Below, one piece after another: positions 7,619-18,400 of a stretch of DNA of 64,000 nt (positions within the stretch are counted from its first letter, which is position 1; every line of letters starts with the position of its first letter). The position numbers were made by a program, and so were the translations under genes. Source of the DNA: Arthrobacter subterraneus (GTDB lineage Bacteria; Actinomycetota; Actinomycetes; Actinomycetales; Micrococcaceae); assembly GCF_900099735.1 (NCBI RefSeq), contig NZ_FNDT01000004.1, positions 176,653-240,652 on the forward strand, written 5' to 3'. The notes beneath the pieces were generated by a model. The model was not told the origin of the DNA. It made no database searches and worked only from the letters and a program-made list of their open reading frames with translations.

Positions 7619-10014
7619 TGCTCCGGCCTCCGCACCGTGCCGCGGCGTGGAGCGGGAGCCATCCTGGAGCGGGTCTCGCGGATCAGGGACCGCGGCGAGA
7701 ACTTTGCCCGCTGCCGCCGGAACCAGCCGACGGAGCCGCGCATGTCCTCCAGCGACGTTTCCACGGCATTCCAGTACTCCCCCACTTCCTGCTCGGTGGG
7801 CTCACCGGCGGCGAAGATGCTGGCATCCGCGCGTTCGGCGAGGAGTGTGGTGGACCCCGCGCTGGCCGGGAAGGCCTGCCCGAGCTCCCGCGCGCTCTCG
7901 CGGCGGGTGGCCTTTGCATTGGTGTCGGCTCCGAGGTCCGTTGCCAGGCTCAGCACCTCGCTCCAGCCGCCGCCGACCCGCTGGGAAGGCGCGCCGTCGT
8001 TCGCCCGCCGCTTCCGGCGTCGTACCTTCAGCAGGAGGATCAGCAGCAGCGGCAGCAGCAGGACGCCCAGCGGAATCAGGGCGAGCGCAATGGCCCGGAT
8101 CAGCGGCCCCCAGTCGTCCCAGAAGTCCTTCTGGCGGTCTTCGGCATCCTGCGGTTCGGGGGCGGAGTCCGGCGGGAGCTCGGCCGGCTCCTGCGGCGGC
8201 GGCGGGGGCTGCAGGACCTGCGGTTTCGGCGAGGACCGGGGCTGCTGCTGGGGTGGTACCGGCTCGTTGTCCTCCGGCGGCGTGGGGTTCAGCGGGACCC
8301 AGCCGGCGTTGTCGAACGCGACTTCCACCCAGGCGTGCACGTCCTCGCCGGTCAGGGCGATCGGCGCGGACGGATCCTCCACCTCGTCCCAGTCCGGGTA
8401 GAAGCCCATCACCACCCGGGCGGGGATGTTGAGCTTGCGGGCCATCAGGGCCATCGCGACGGCGTACTGCTCGTCGTCGCCGACCATCTGCTCAGCGTCC
8501 AGGAGGGTGAGCATGCGCGCGGCGCCGTGGCCGGGCAGCGAGGGGGCTTCACCGTCCTTGCCGTTGCTGAAGAAGCCCTGTGAACTCAGCACCTGTTCGA
8601 GGCGGCGCACCCGCTCGATGGGGTCGGACACCTCCCCCACGTACTCGCTGGCTTTGGAGGCGATGACCGGAGGCTCGTTCCGGACCCGCGGGAGGGTGAG
8701 GTCGGCGAAGTCGTACTGCGTGAGCACCTCGTCGCTCGGGATGTCGGGGAAGACCACGTTGACGCTGTACGTGTCGCCGGACTGGACGCCGATCGTCGAC
8801 AGGGCGGTGCGGGCGTCGTCGTTGTAGTACAGGGACCGGTTCAGGTCCTGGGACCGCGGCCCGCCCAGGTCCACCCCGAGCAGCTCGCCGCCGGAGGGCA
8901 GCCACACCCCGTTGTAGGCCCCGACGGTGATGTCCAGCGTTGCCACCGTGCCCTCGTCCTCGGCGAGGTCGGCGCTGCCCAGCTGCTGGGCGTCGCCCAC
9001 CCTGGCGAAGTTCCCGGCAGCCTGCGGGTTCACGTTGTAGACCACGCCGTCGTAGGCGTCCATCGCGGCGAGGCGGATCCGCTGCCCTTCGGGGAGCCCA
9101 GCGACGGTGAGCAGGGTTTCGTCGGTCTGGTCCTTGACGTACTTGCGGAAGCTGGTGAGCGGGCTCGGGTAGTCGAACAGGTCCACGGGAGGCTCGACGA
9201 CGTCGCGCAGGACATCCCGGTCGGTGCCGCCGGCGAGCACCGGGTTGATCAGGAGGGTGAGGACGGTTCCCACCGCCAGGACCGCGCCGCCCAGTCCGAC
9301 GCGCCGGGCCGTATTGGACTGGAGACCGCCCGAAGCCGCGGAGGCGCTGCCGTCCGGCGGGAGCGCTGCGTTGGCGGACAGGGCCCCGCTGCGGTCCGTC
9401 CGCGCGATGTCGCGGCGGTACGCCAGCCACGCGGTGAGGGCGACCACCAGCAGCACGCCGCGGAGCTCCGGCAGGGAGGCCCGGTTGGTGCCGAAGGCGA
9501 TGCTCGCCACAAACAATCCGAAGACCGGCAGGAGCACCCAGTAGGGTGTGCGGACGCGCCAGGCGAGCAGCCCTGCCGCCACCGAGAACAGGAGTGCGGA
9601 GAGGAAGGGGACCACGAGCATGCCGCGACTGATTCCCACCGGGTCCGCGACCGTCAGCAGGTCCTTCCAGGAGAACACGATGCCGACAATGAGGACGCGC
9701 AGCGACTCGAGGGTGGGCAGGAATCCCAGGAAGGATTCGACCGGCGCGGCGAGCGCGTGGCCGAGCAGGAGGTAGGCACCGAACAGGATCCCCGCCGTCG
9801 TCCAGAAACCCCACCGCTGGCGGGTGCTCAGCCAGGCGGTGAGCAGGCCGATGGCGATGCCGCCGAATCCTGCCGCCAGGTAGCGCAGGTCCCCGCCGAA
9901 GGTGGGCCCGAAGCCGAGGACGCCGAGCCCGAGGAGGATGGTCAGCGCTCCGACGTCGATTCCGGTCTGGAAGGTCCCGGGGAGCGAGCGGGTGCGTCCG
10001 GTGCGGCGGCTCAT
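7615..10014 (-). CDS. TgpA/transglutaminase-like membrane protein, probable pseudoenzyme
   Basis: The protein has 799 residues. The ATG at 10014 overlaps the DUF58 stop as ATGA; a longer reading to 10134 would run far into DUF58 and is rejected. Six or seven N-terminal membrane helices (about 20-215) precede a large extracytoplasmic region with a transglutaminase-like domain (about 450-580), a Pro/Gln-rich stretch, one more helix (about 636-661) and a cytosolic tail of about 140 residues. The fold signature is clear (GDDEQYAVAMALMARKLNIPARVVMGF, VHAWVEV, LNPTPP). However, the catalytic Cys position holds Asp514 and the usual Asp position holds Asn576; only His560 remains. Cross-linking or protease activity is therefore unlikely. 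DUF58-transglutaminase-MoxR trios are a common bacterial arrangement. Confidence 0.9.
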   Translation of the reverse strand: MSRRTGRTRSLPGTFQTGIDVGALTILLGLGVLGFGPTFGGDLRYLAAGFGGIAIGLLTAWLSTRQRWGFWTTAGILFGAYLLLGHALAAPVESFLGFLPTLESLRVLIVGIVFSWKDLLTVADPVGISRGMLVVPFLSALLFSVAAGLLAWRVRTPYWVLLPVFGLFVASIAFGTNRASLPELRGVLLVVALTAWLAYRRDIARTDRSGALSANAALPPDGSASAASGGLQSNTARRVGLGGAVLAVGTVLTLLINPVLAGGTDRDVLRDVVEPPVDLFDYPSPLTSFRKYVKDQTDETLLTVAGLPEGQRIRLAAMDAYDGVVYNVNPQAAGNFARVGDAQQLGSADLAEDEGTVATLDITVGAYNGVWLPSGGELLGVDLGGPRSQDLNRSLYYNDDARTALSTIGVQSGDTYSVNVVFPDIPSDEVLTQYDFADLTLPRVRNEPPVIASKASEYVGEVSDPIERVRRLEQVLSSQGFFSNGKDGEAPSLPGHGAARMLTLLDAEQMVGDDEQYAVAMALMARKLNIPARVVMGFYPDWDEVEDPSAPIALTGEDVHAWVEVAFDNAGWVPLNPTPPEDNEPVPPQQQPRSSPKPQVLQPPPPPQEPAELPPDSAPEPQDAEDRQKDFWDDWGPLIRAIALALIPLGVLLLPLLLILLLKVRRRKRRANDGAPSQRVGGGWSEVLSLATDLGADTNAKATRRESARELGQAFPASAGSTTLLAERADASIFAAGEPTEQEVGEYWNAVETSLEDMRGSVGWFRRQRAKFSPRSLIRETRSRMAPAPRRGTVRRPEQ

Positions 10015-11399
10015 GCTGCTGCCTTCCGGAGGATCAGGGCGAGGTCGCTGAGGTCGCTGAGGGTGAGCACGGTGAGGTCGCCGATGGTGGCCCGTCCCGG
10101 TTCCTGGCCGCTGACGCAGCGTATGGCGATGCACCGGATCCCGGGCGGCACCGACGCCGCCGCGGACCGGAGCTGGGACGGGGTCACCTGCGGCCCCACC
10201 ACGAAAAAGACCACTGACGCGTTCGGCACCGAATCCGCCGTCGTCCGCGCCAGGTCCACAGCGGTGAGGCGCTGGTTGCGGCCCTCGACCCGGGTCATGT
10301 CGTCCAGCAGGTTGCGGCCGGTTTCCGAGCGGACCGGGCCGTCCTGGGTCAGCACGCTCAGGTTCCGCTGCTCGCGGATCGCCTGGAGGCCGATGGAACC
10401 GGCCACGGAAACGCCGAGCTCGAATTCGGCGTCGGACCCGTATTCGGAGGTGTTGGTGGAGAGGGCCACAGCGAGGTGGGAGCGGCGGGTTTCCTCGAAC
10501 TGGCGCACCATCAGCTTTCCGGTCCGCGCCGTGGTTTTCCAGTGGATGTGGCGGCGGTCATCGCCCGGCACATAGTCCCGCAGCGCGTGGAAGGAGACGT
10601 CGGCGCTGGAGAGGTCCTTGGTGGGCAGCCCCTCGAGGTCCTTGATGAACCCGGCAGCTGAACCGACCAGGGGTACGGTGCGCGGGTGGACATACAGGTC
10701 GGTGGGTTCGGTCCAGAACACCTGCCGGCGCAGCAGGCTCAGCGGGTCGGCGCGCACTGACCGGACGGGACCCACCACGATGACGGCGCGGCGGTGCGTG
10801 GGAATGGTGAAGAGGTCCTCGTGGAGCTGGTCCGGTTTCAGCCGCGGCAGGTGGAAGATCGCCGTCGCCGCACCCACCGGCAACTCCAGTGAGGCCGGCA
10901 GCAGCGGCTTCGACGAGGTGTTGGAGACGGCCACGCTTCCGACTGCGCGGTCACCCACGGCGACGCGCGTCCGGGACAGGTCCAGCTTCACGGCGTAGGA
11001 CGATCGCCCCAGGATGAAACCGACCGCCAGGACAAAGAGGATGCTGCCCAGCAGGGCGGCCACCAGCGCTTCCCGCCAGTCGAAGACGGCGCCGAGCACC
11101 CAGAGGGCCAGCACCGTCCCGGCCATGATCCAGCCAAGGGGGCTGACCACTCCGACCACGGGGCCGCAGTACCGCCGGAGCGCCCCACCCACGCGCCGGG
11201 CGGCCGGCGTCCCGGCAGCGCGGAGCAGCTGCCACGCTTCCCGGGTCAGTGACCCTGGGTGAAAGCGCGACGACGGCGGCCTCCCTCCCCGTGGTCCCCT
11301 GCCGGGGGCGGGAGACGGTCTGGGAGCACGACGACGGTCGGGCGCGCCTGCGCGGCGACGCGAGGCGGCCTTCCGGGCGGTTTCGGTACCTGTTGCCAT
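10011..11399 (-). CDS. DUF58 (VWA-like) membrane-associated protein
   Basis: The 462-residue protein has a basic, disordered N-terminus, two membrane helices (about 90-135) and a DUF58 domain whose hallmark is the segment VPGDDRRHIHWKTTARTGKLMVRQF. The C-terminal part resembles a von Willebrand A-like fold. DUF58 proteins are usually encoded next to MoxR ATPases, which are thought to act on VWA-type partners as chaperone-like remodelers. Here it follows moxR by 15 nt and overlaps the transglutaminase-like gene by 4 nt. The exact role in this operon is unknown. Confidence 0.9.
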   Translation of the reverse strand: MATGTETARKAASRRRAGAPDRRRAPRPSPAPGRGPRGGRPPSSRFHPGSLTREAWQLLRAAGTPAARRVGGALRRYCGPVVGVVSPLGWIMAGTVLALWVLGAVFDWREALVAALLGSILFVLAVGFILGRSSYAVKLDLSRTRVAVGDRAVGSVAVSNTSSKPLLPASLELPVGAATAIFHLPRLKPDQLHEDLFTIPTHRRAVIVVGPVRSVRADPLSLLRRQVFWTEPTDLYVHPRTVPLVGSAAGFIKDLEGLPTKDLSSADVSFHALRDYVPGDDRRHIHWKTTARTGKLMVRQFEETRRSHLAVALSTNTSEYGSDAEFELGVSVAGSIGLQAIREQRNLSVLTQDGPVRSETGRNLLDDMTRVEGRNQRLTAVDLARTTADSVPNASVVFFVVGPQVTPSQLRSAAASVPPGIRCIAIRCVSGQEPGRATIGDLTVLTLSDLSDLALILRKAAA

Positions 11400-11414
11400 G
11401 GCGGATCAGCTGGG

Positions 11415-12386
11415 TCAGGCGGTTGCGCGCTGCTGCGGCGCTGAGACGTCGGCGAGGACCCGGCGCAGCACGGCCTCGGCGGTGGCGCCGGCGAACTCCG
11501 CTTCGGGGTCCATGACAAACCGGTGGGTCCACACGTAGGGCGCGAGCTCCTTCACGTCATCGGGCAGCACGTAGTGGCGGCCCTGACCGGCGGCCCAGAC
11601 CTTCGCCGTCCGGACCATGGCCAGGGCGCCACGGACACTGACTCCCAGGCGGGTTTCCGGCGCGGTGCGGGTTTCCTCCGTCAGCCGGGAGATGTATTCG
11701 AGGACCGCCGGGTCCACGTGGGTTTCCATGGCGAGGTCCGCCATGTCCTTGACGGCATGGGTGGTGATGATCGGGTTCAGTGCAATCGAGCGGTCCCGGG
11801 TGGAGGCTCCGCTGAGCAGCTGCACGGTGGAGGCGTGGTCCGGATACCCGATCATCGTCTTGATCAGGAACCGGTCGAGCTGGGCCTCGGGCAGCCGGTA
11901 GGTTCCGGCCTGCTCAATCGGGTTCTGGGTTGCGATCACCATGAAGGGGCGCTCGTTGGTGTAGCTGACGCCGTCCACGGTGACCCGCGACTCTTCCATG
12001 ACCTCCAGCAGCGCGGACTGGGTTTTCGGCGACGCCCGGTTGATCTCGTCAGCGAGGACGATGTTGGCGAAGATGGGGCCCTTGTGGAACTCGAATTCCT
12101 GCGTCTTCTGGTCATAGATGGTGATGCCGGTGACGTCGGAGGGCAGCAGGTCGGGAGTGAACTGGATCCGTGAATGGGTGCCCTGCACGGTGGCGGCGAG
12201 GGACCTGGCGAGCATGGTCTTGCCGGTGCCCGGCGCATCCTCGAGCAGCACGTGGCCCTCGGCGAGCATGGCTGTCAGGACAAGCCGCACCACGTGGGAC
12301 TTGCCGAGCACGGCCTGCCCCACGTTGCCGACCAGCTTGTCGAACGTCCCGGCGAACCACGCGGCCTGTTCAGCGGTCATTGTCAT
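11415..12386 (-). CDS. moxR: MoxR-family AAA+ ATPase
   Basis: The protein has 323 residues from the ATG at 12386, which has GGAAGA 7 nt upstream. An in-frame extension to 12710 would overlap the FN3 gene and is rejected. It has Walker A (EDAPGTGKTMLAR), Walker B (VLADEINRASPKTQSALLEVMEE), sensor 1 (VIATQNPIEQAGTYRLPEAQLDRF) and a C-terminal lid domain, the standard MoxR length and layout. MoxR proteins remodel or activate partner complexes together with VWA/DUF58 proteins. Its position 55 nt after the second giant FN3 gene and directly before DUF58 matches the AAA member of PFNA clusters. Confidence 0.95.
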   Translation of the reverse strand: MTMTAEQAAWFAGTFDKLVGNVGQAVLGKSHVVRLVLTAMLAEGHVLLEDAPGTGKTMLARSLAATVQGTHSRIQFTPDLLPSDVTGITIYDQKTQEFEFHKGPIFANIVLADEINRASPKTQSALLEVMEESRVTVDGVSYTNERPFMVIATQNPIEQAGTYRLPEAQLDRFLIKTMIGYPDHASTVQLLSGASTRDRSIALNPIITTHAVKDMADLAMETHVDPAVLEYISRLTEETRTAPETRLGVSVRGALAMVRTAKVWAAGQGRHYVLPDDVKELAPYVWTHRFVMDPEAEFAGATAEAVLRRVLADVSAPQQRATA

Positions 12387-12441
12387 GATGATGTCTTCCT
12401 TTTTCCATTGCGTGATCCGTGCTTGCTGTCTGTCCGGGCGG

Positions 12442-15400
12442 TCAACATGTCGGCGCTCCGCTTTCCACGGTGACGCTGGCTTCCTTGAACCAGGCGCCGC
12501 CCGCGCGCTTGACCCACTTGGTGGAGTAACCGGATTGGCCGGTGGTTTCAAAGACAGGGTACTGGCCGCCGTTTGGACGCGTACATTCGATTTCGAAGCG
12601 GTACCCGTTGCCGAACCAGGTTCCGCCCGCGTCCGCACAGTTTTTCCTGGTGGCGGCCTTCGTGTTTTCCGAGGCGGGGTACTCACAGGTTCCGTCGGTG
12701 AGGGTGTCATCCACGGTGCCGTATTTCTTCGGCGGTGGCGAGGTTCTTCCGGTGGCCGTCCGGGTGGCGCGCTGGCCCTCGGAATCCGTCACGGTGACCG
12801 TAATGGTCACGGACTGGTCGTAACCGTTGCCTGCCACCGCCTGCCCTCCGCCGGCCCCGACCGAGCCTGACTCCTGGCCCGCGGACCAGGTCACCGAGGT
12901 GACCGGCCGCCCGTTGGACGGCGTGGTGCCGATGGAGAAGACCACCTGCTCCCCCGACGGCGAGGAGCTGATGGACGGCGTGTGCGGCTGGCCGAAGGGC
13001 ACCACCGCGTTGGACTGGGTTGCCGGTCCGGGATAGGAACTGCCGTTGGCGGTGTTGACCGCGCGGACGCCCACTGTGTAGGAGGACCCGTTGCTGAGGC
13101 CGCCGATGATGCCGTCGGCGGGCAGCGCCGCGAAGGCGCCGTTGTTCAGCTGGTACTCGTAGCGGGTCTGCTGTGCTGTGGCGCCGTTGGATTCCGGCCG
13201 GCCATGCGAGACGGTCAGCCGGCGGTCGCCCGGAGCTGCCTGGACGTTCGGCACCGCGCCCGGTGCACCCACCGCCTGCCGTGGTTCGGACGGCGCGCTG
13301 GGGGCAGAGGTCCCGGCCTTGTTGGAGGCCGTGAGTGTGAACGTATACGGATTCTGCGAATTCGGAACGGTCACCGTGGTGTTGAACACCGATCCCGAGA
13401 GCTCGGCGGAGCGCAGTGCCTTGCCGTCCTGGCTGGTGGTCAGGGTGTAGGTCTCGATTTCGGCGCCGTTCTTGTCCGCGGTGGCCGGCTGGGCCCAGGA
13501 CACGGAGAGGACGGAGTTGGCGGAGCCTCCCTGCGAGGAGACCTGGGCGGTCGGCGCGGCAGGGGCGGCGGGCACGCCGGCCGGGATCTCGGAGGCGGAA
13601 TAGGTACTCCAGTCCGAGGGATCCGGTGCCTGGTTGAACGCGCGCACACGAACCTTGTACGGGATGCCGTTCTCCAGGCCCGCCCATTCGGCGGTGGTGC
13701 CGGAGACACCGCTCTTCCGGAACTCTCCGCCCGGCGGCGCCGGCGAGATCTCCAGGTCATAGCTTTCCACCGGTGAGCCCTCGGTGGGCGGCACCTCCCA
13801 CGCGACGGTGAGCGAGCTGTCGCCGAAAACGAGCCGCGGCGCGGCAGGGGTGGAGGGCTTTTCGTCCGGTCTCGCGGAGGCGGAGGTGCCCGACGACGGT
13901 GACTCACCGACGTCGTTCACTGCCACCACGGTGAAGGTGTACTCGGTGTTGTTGGTGAGCCCGGTGATGCTGCAGGTGGTGGCCGGGCAGTCCTGGCTGA
14001 CACCGCCGCTGCCGGTGACCCGGTACCCGGTGATCCGGGAGCCGTTGTCCGCCGGCGGGTCCCAGGACAGGACGACGGTTTCGCTGCTGACCTCGCCGAT
14101 CGACGGCGTGGCCGGAGCGTCAGGAGCGCCCTTGACGGTGAGCCGGATGCGTCCGTCGACCTCCCGCTCCGGGTCCCCCGTCCGGTCGCCGATGCGGTAC
14201 TGCACCACGAGCGTTCCGACGAAGTCGTCGGCGGGTGTCACGGCAACGGAGTCGCCCTGGGCGCTCACTGAGCCGAGGCCTGTTTCCGTGCTGACCGAGA
14301 GCAGGGTAAGCGGAGAGTCGGGGAAGGGATTGGTGTCATTGGCGAGGGCATCGACGACAACGGTTCTGCCCTGCACCGCGTCGGGCTCGATGTCGTCGTT
14401 CGCCACGGCCAGCGGGCGGGTCGAGCTGACCACGGAAACGTTGATCGCGGCCTCCACCGGGTCGCTGCGCCCGTCGGTCACGGAGAACCGGACCGGGTGC
14501 ACCTGGTTCTTCGCGGCAGAGCCCGCGGTCACGGACAGCACCGGGCCGTCGAGCGTCGCGGTGAGCCCGTCCGGAGCCCCGCCGACCTGCGAGAAGCTCA
14601 GGGTGTCCGCCTCGTCGATGTCGCGCACGAGTTTGGCGAGGTCGATCGAGGCGCTTTCCTGCTGGGCAACCTGCAGCTGGCCCGAGCGTGCTTCCGGCTC
14701 GTGGTTCCTGTCCGGGTCCGCCAGGACCATGATGCCCACGGTCAGCATCGATTTCAGTCCCTCGGGGTCATCGACGGAGGCGCCGTCGGTGACCTCGAAA
14801 CTGACCGATGCCGCACCGGCGTAGTCTTCGGCGGAGGTGAAGACCAGGGTGCTCGCGTCGCGGACCAGCGGTGCGTTGTTGGAGGCCACGGCGGTGACCT
14901 TCGCGTCGTCGGTCAGCTGTACCTGCCGCCCTTCGCGGACCACCACCAGTTCGGTGAGGTCCAGCACGAGTTCCTCACCGCTTCTGACCTCCTGGGTAGC
15001 GGTGTCCCGCAGCGCCGGCGGCTGGTTCGCGGAGCCGGGGATGTGGATGAACGCCGTCGCCTGCAGTCCGTCGATGTCCGTGACCGTGTAGGGGATGGTC
15101 TGGGCCTCGGGCAGCAGCTGCACGTTGACCATGCTGGTGCCGCCTTCACCGGGGCGTATGGACGCGGTGGCGGTGCCTTCAGGGAAGGCGATCCGGAGTT
15201 CTTCGGGTGAGCCGTCCCGGTCAACGTCGTTCTCAAGCACCGGAACGTCCACGGCGGCCTGCCCGAGCGTTTCCGGGAAGGAGATCCGGTCGTCGTGGGC
15301 AATGGGCGCCAGGCGCGGTGCGTCCGGGCGGGTCTGCACGCGCACTGTTCCCATCGCGGTGCCGCCGCGGCCGTCGTCGACCGTGTACCGGAGTGCGGTG

Positions 15401-18400
15401 GTGCCGCTGCGCTGCGGCGAGGTGAAGCGCACCTTGCGGTCATGGACTTCCGTCTCGATCCCTCCGGCGGCTTCGAGGCCGTCCGGCAGCAGCGCCAGGG
15501 CGTCGCCGTCGGGGTCGGAATCATTGGACAACACATCCACGGTGACGTTGCGCCCGGGCAGGACGTCCACCGAATCATCCACCGGGACTGGAACCTGGTT
15601 GACGCTGCTCGGCAGGGCGATGCCCACGAGTACTGTCCCCGTGGAGCGTGCGCCGAAGCGGTCGCTCACCACATAGCTGAAGGAATCCTGGCCGGCGGTG
15701 TCGGTGGCCGCGGTGTATTCGATGTAGGTGGCGCCGACCCGCGCCGTGCCCTTCGACGGAGCCTGGTCGATGCCGATGAGGGAGACGGAATCGCCGTCGG
15801 GATCAATGCCCGTCAGCGGAATCGGGATGCGCGTGGTGTTGCCCGCGATGGCCCGCGCCTTGACGGTTTCCGGGAGCGGGCGGGAGTTGTTTTCCTCGTC
15901 GACGGCGCTCACCCGGAACAGGACCTGCGCCGAGTCTTCCTGTCCATCGGGGCCGCGGACCGCGTAGATGGCCCGGTAGGTGCCCGGCGTGCTGCCGGCC
16001 TTGAAGCGGAGGCTGTTGCCGGACACCGCGAGGAGTCCCTGGCCGGGGGCGACGGTCTCCACCAGTTCGGGGTCGAGGGTGAGTTCGCCGCCGTTGGGGT
16101 GGGTGTCGTTGGCGAGCACCTCCACCGTGGCGACATCGCCGGCGCGGACCGTGATCTCATCATCGGCCGCGCGCGGCGGCTGGAGTTTGGCGGGTGCCGG
16201 GATGGGGACCACGGACACCTGCCCGGTGGAGCTCTCACGGCCGTTGGACACGCTGTAGCTGAAGGTGATGCGCTCCTTCAGGCCGCGGGTGTCGCTGATG
16301 CGCAGGATGCTGTGGCTCAGCACCGCCACTGTCACGGGCGCATCGGCGGGCAGCGAAACGGACTGGACCACGAGGACGCCGCCGCCGGGATCGGTGTCAT
16401 TGGCCAGCACATCGACCAGGGCCTGCCCGCCGGTGGGCAGCAGGGCGCTGTCGCGGACGGCAACGGGCGCGCCGGCTTCCCCGCCCTCGGGCAGGACGTC
16501 GATCCGGATGATTCCCGGCGCGCTGGCCGGGCCGTTGGCCACCACGTAGTCCAGGTAGACGGGCCCGGGCTTGCCGGAGCGGAAGGTGAAGGTGCCGACC
16601 TCATAGTTGGGCGTGACTTCCGCGGTTTCGCCGCCGTTGATACGGGTCAGCCGCAGCCCTTTCCCGGAGGGATCGAGGTCATTCTCCAGGGGCGCCACGA
16701 GCAGTTCCTCCCCCGCGTTGACGGTGAGGTGGTCGGGGTTGGCGATCGGTGGAACCTCACCGGGCGTCCGGACGTCCACGACGACGACGCCCTCGGCGGT
16801 CTGCCGGCCGTCGGAGACGGTGATGGCCACTTCCTTCTCGCCGATCTGCGCGCCGCCGTCAGTGAAGGTGAGGAGTCCGTCGTCGCGGTGCCTGGCGCTG
16901 TCACCCTCGGTGGCGACCGTGGCCGACTGCAGGTAGAGATCATCCCCGTCCGCATCCGTCCAGTCGGCGAGGATGTGCTGGCTGGCGCTCTGTCCCTGTT
17001 CCAGGACAATCCGGGTGGTGCGTTTCTGCAGCGGCGGCTCATTGGAATCGGCTGAACGCACGTTCAGCGTCACGGACGCGGTGTCCCGCCCGCCCCGGCC
17101 GTCATCGACCGTGTAGTCGAAGGTGTGCCTGCCCGGCGGGACGTCCGTGCCGAGCACCACCTGCAGCCCGGTGGCGTCATAGACCGGCTGCACCGCACCG
17201 ACGTCGGGAAGGCCCTCCGCGACGGTCACGGTGAGCAGGTCGCCGTCGGGATCCGAATCGTTGTCCAGCACCGGAAGGAGCGTGGTGGAGCCCACCCGGG
17301 CACCCAGCTCGTCGTCCTCCGCGACGGGCGGCTGGTTCTCCCTGGTCCGGTCCGGAAGGGTGTTGACGGGATTTTCGCTGGCCGACTCCTCGTCTTCCTT
17401 CTCCTCCTCCTCCGGCGGCGGGATGATCTCGTCCCAGTTCTGCACCAGCTGCATGTCCTGCTGGACCAGCCAGACATTGCCGCCGCGGATGTCATTGAGT
17501 ACGACGACGTCCCGGTTGGCCCGGAACACCAGTTCCGACTGCGCGGTGAGGGCGGGGATTTCCGCCGTGGTGTCGTTGGAGTCTTCGCTGCAATCCCGGA
17601 CGTAGATGCCGGCGGCTGCCCAGGCAGCGTGTACGCACCCGTCCTGCTGCACCGGGGCGGAGGGTGCGGCCGAGGATGCAATGGCCTGTGTTGCGGGTTC
17701 GGAACCGTCCAGCGGCACGGAGACCAGGGCACCGGCCGTGGCCACCGCAACGGTGTCCGATTCCGGTCCGCTCTGCTGCAACCGGGCGCCGTCAGGCTCA
17801 GGGAGGATGCGGGAGCGCCCGTCCGGGAGGAAGACGGTGCCGGAGGCGGGATCGAGCGCAACGGGGTCGTTGCCCACCATGGTGACCTGGAGGTCTTCGA
17901 CTCCGCGCAGCCCCTCGACGGTCTTCCGGGATTCCTCGGCGAACGCTCCCGTGCCGTCCGGTGCCCAGGTGATCAGTTCAGCGGAGGCCGGATCCGCGGT
18001 GGCGACGACGTCGAACGTGCTGATGGCGGCCGCTACGCCGGGGACGCCCTCCACGAGCGGTACGGCGTCTTCCGCCGCGAAGTTCCCGAGGCTGGTGACC
18101 GGGGCGGTGCGGACGGCGCCCTCGGCTGCGCTCACGGAGACAACGTAGTCGGTGCCCAATACCGGCAGGGCGTTGCCGGGCAGCTCCTGCTCATCCCCCG
18201 TGGTGACGGAGGTGACGCTGACCTGGCTGAGTGCACCCTGGTCCTGGTTGTGGGTGAGCACGGTGGCGTTCCGCTGCAGGACGTCGAAGGCGTTGCTGCC
18301 CGCGATGAAGCCGCCGTCCAGCGTCCGGGAGGGGTAGTTGAGGTGCCCCACCTTGCCCTGGGCCAGGTTGGTCACCCACACGCCGCCGTCGTTGAGGTCC

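Noticed and set aside
10015..10134. Longer N-terminus of the transglutaminase-like protein
   Set aside because: It would overlap DUF58 by 124 nt and reads as low-complexity His/Arg/Pro; the ATGA overlap start at 10014 is clear.
12387..12710. Longer N-terminus of MoxR
   Set aside because: It overlaps the coding region of the FN3 gene in another frame and lacks family similarity; the ATG at 12386 has a good ribosome site.
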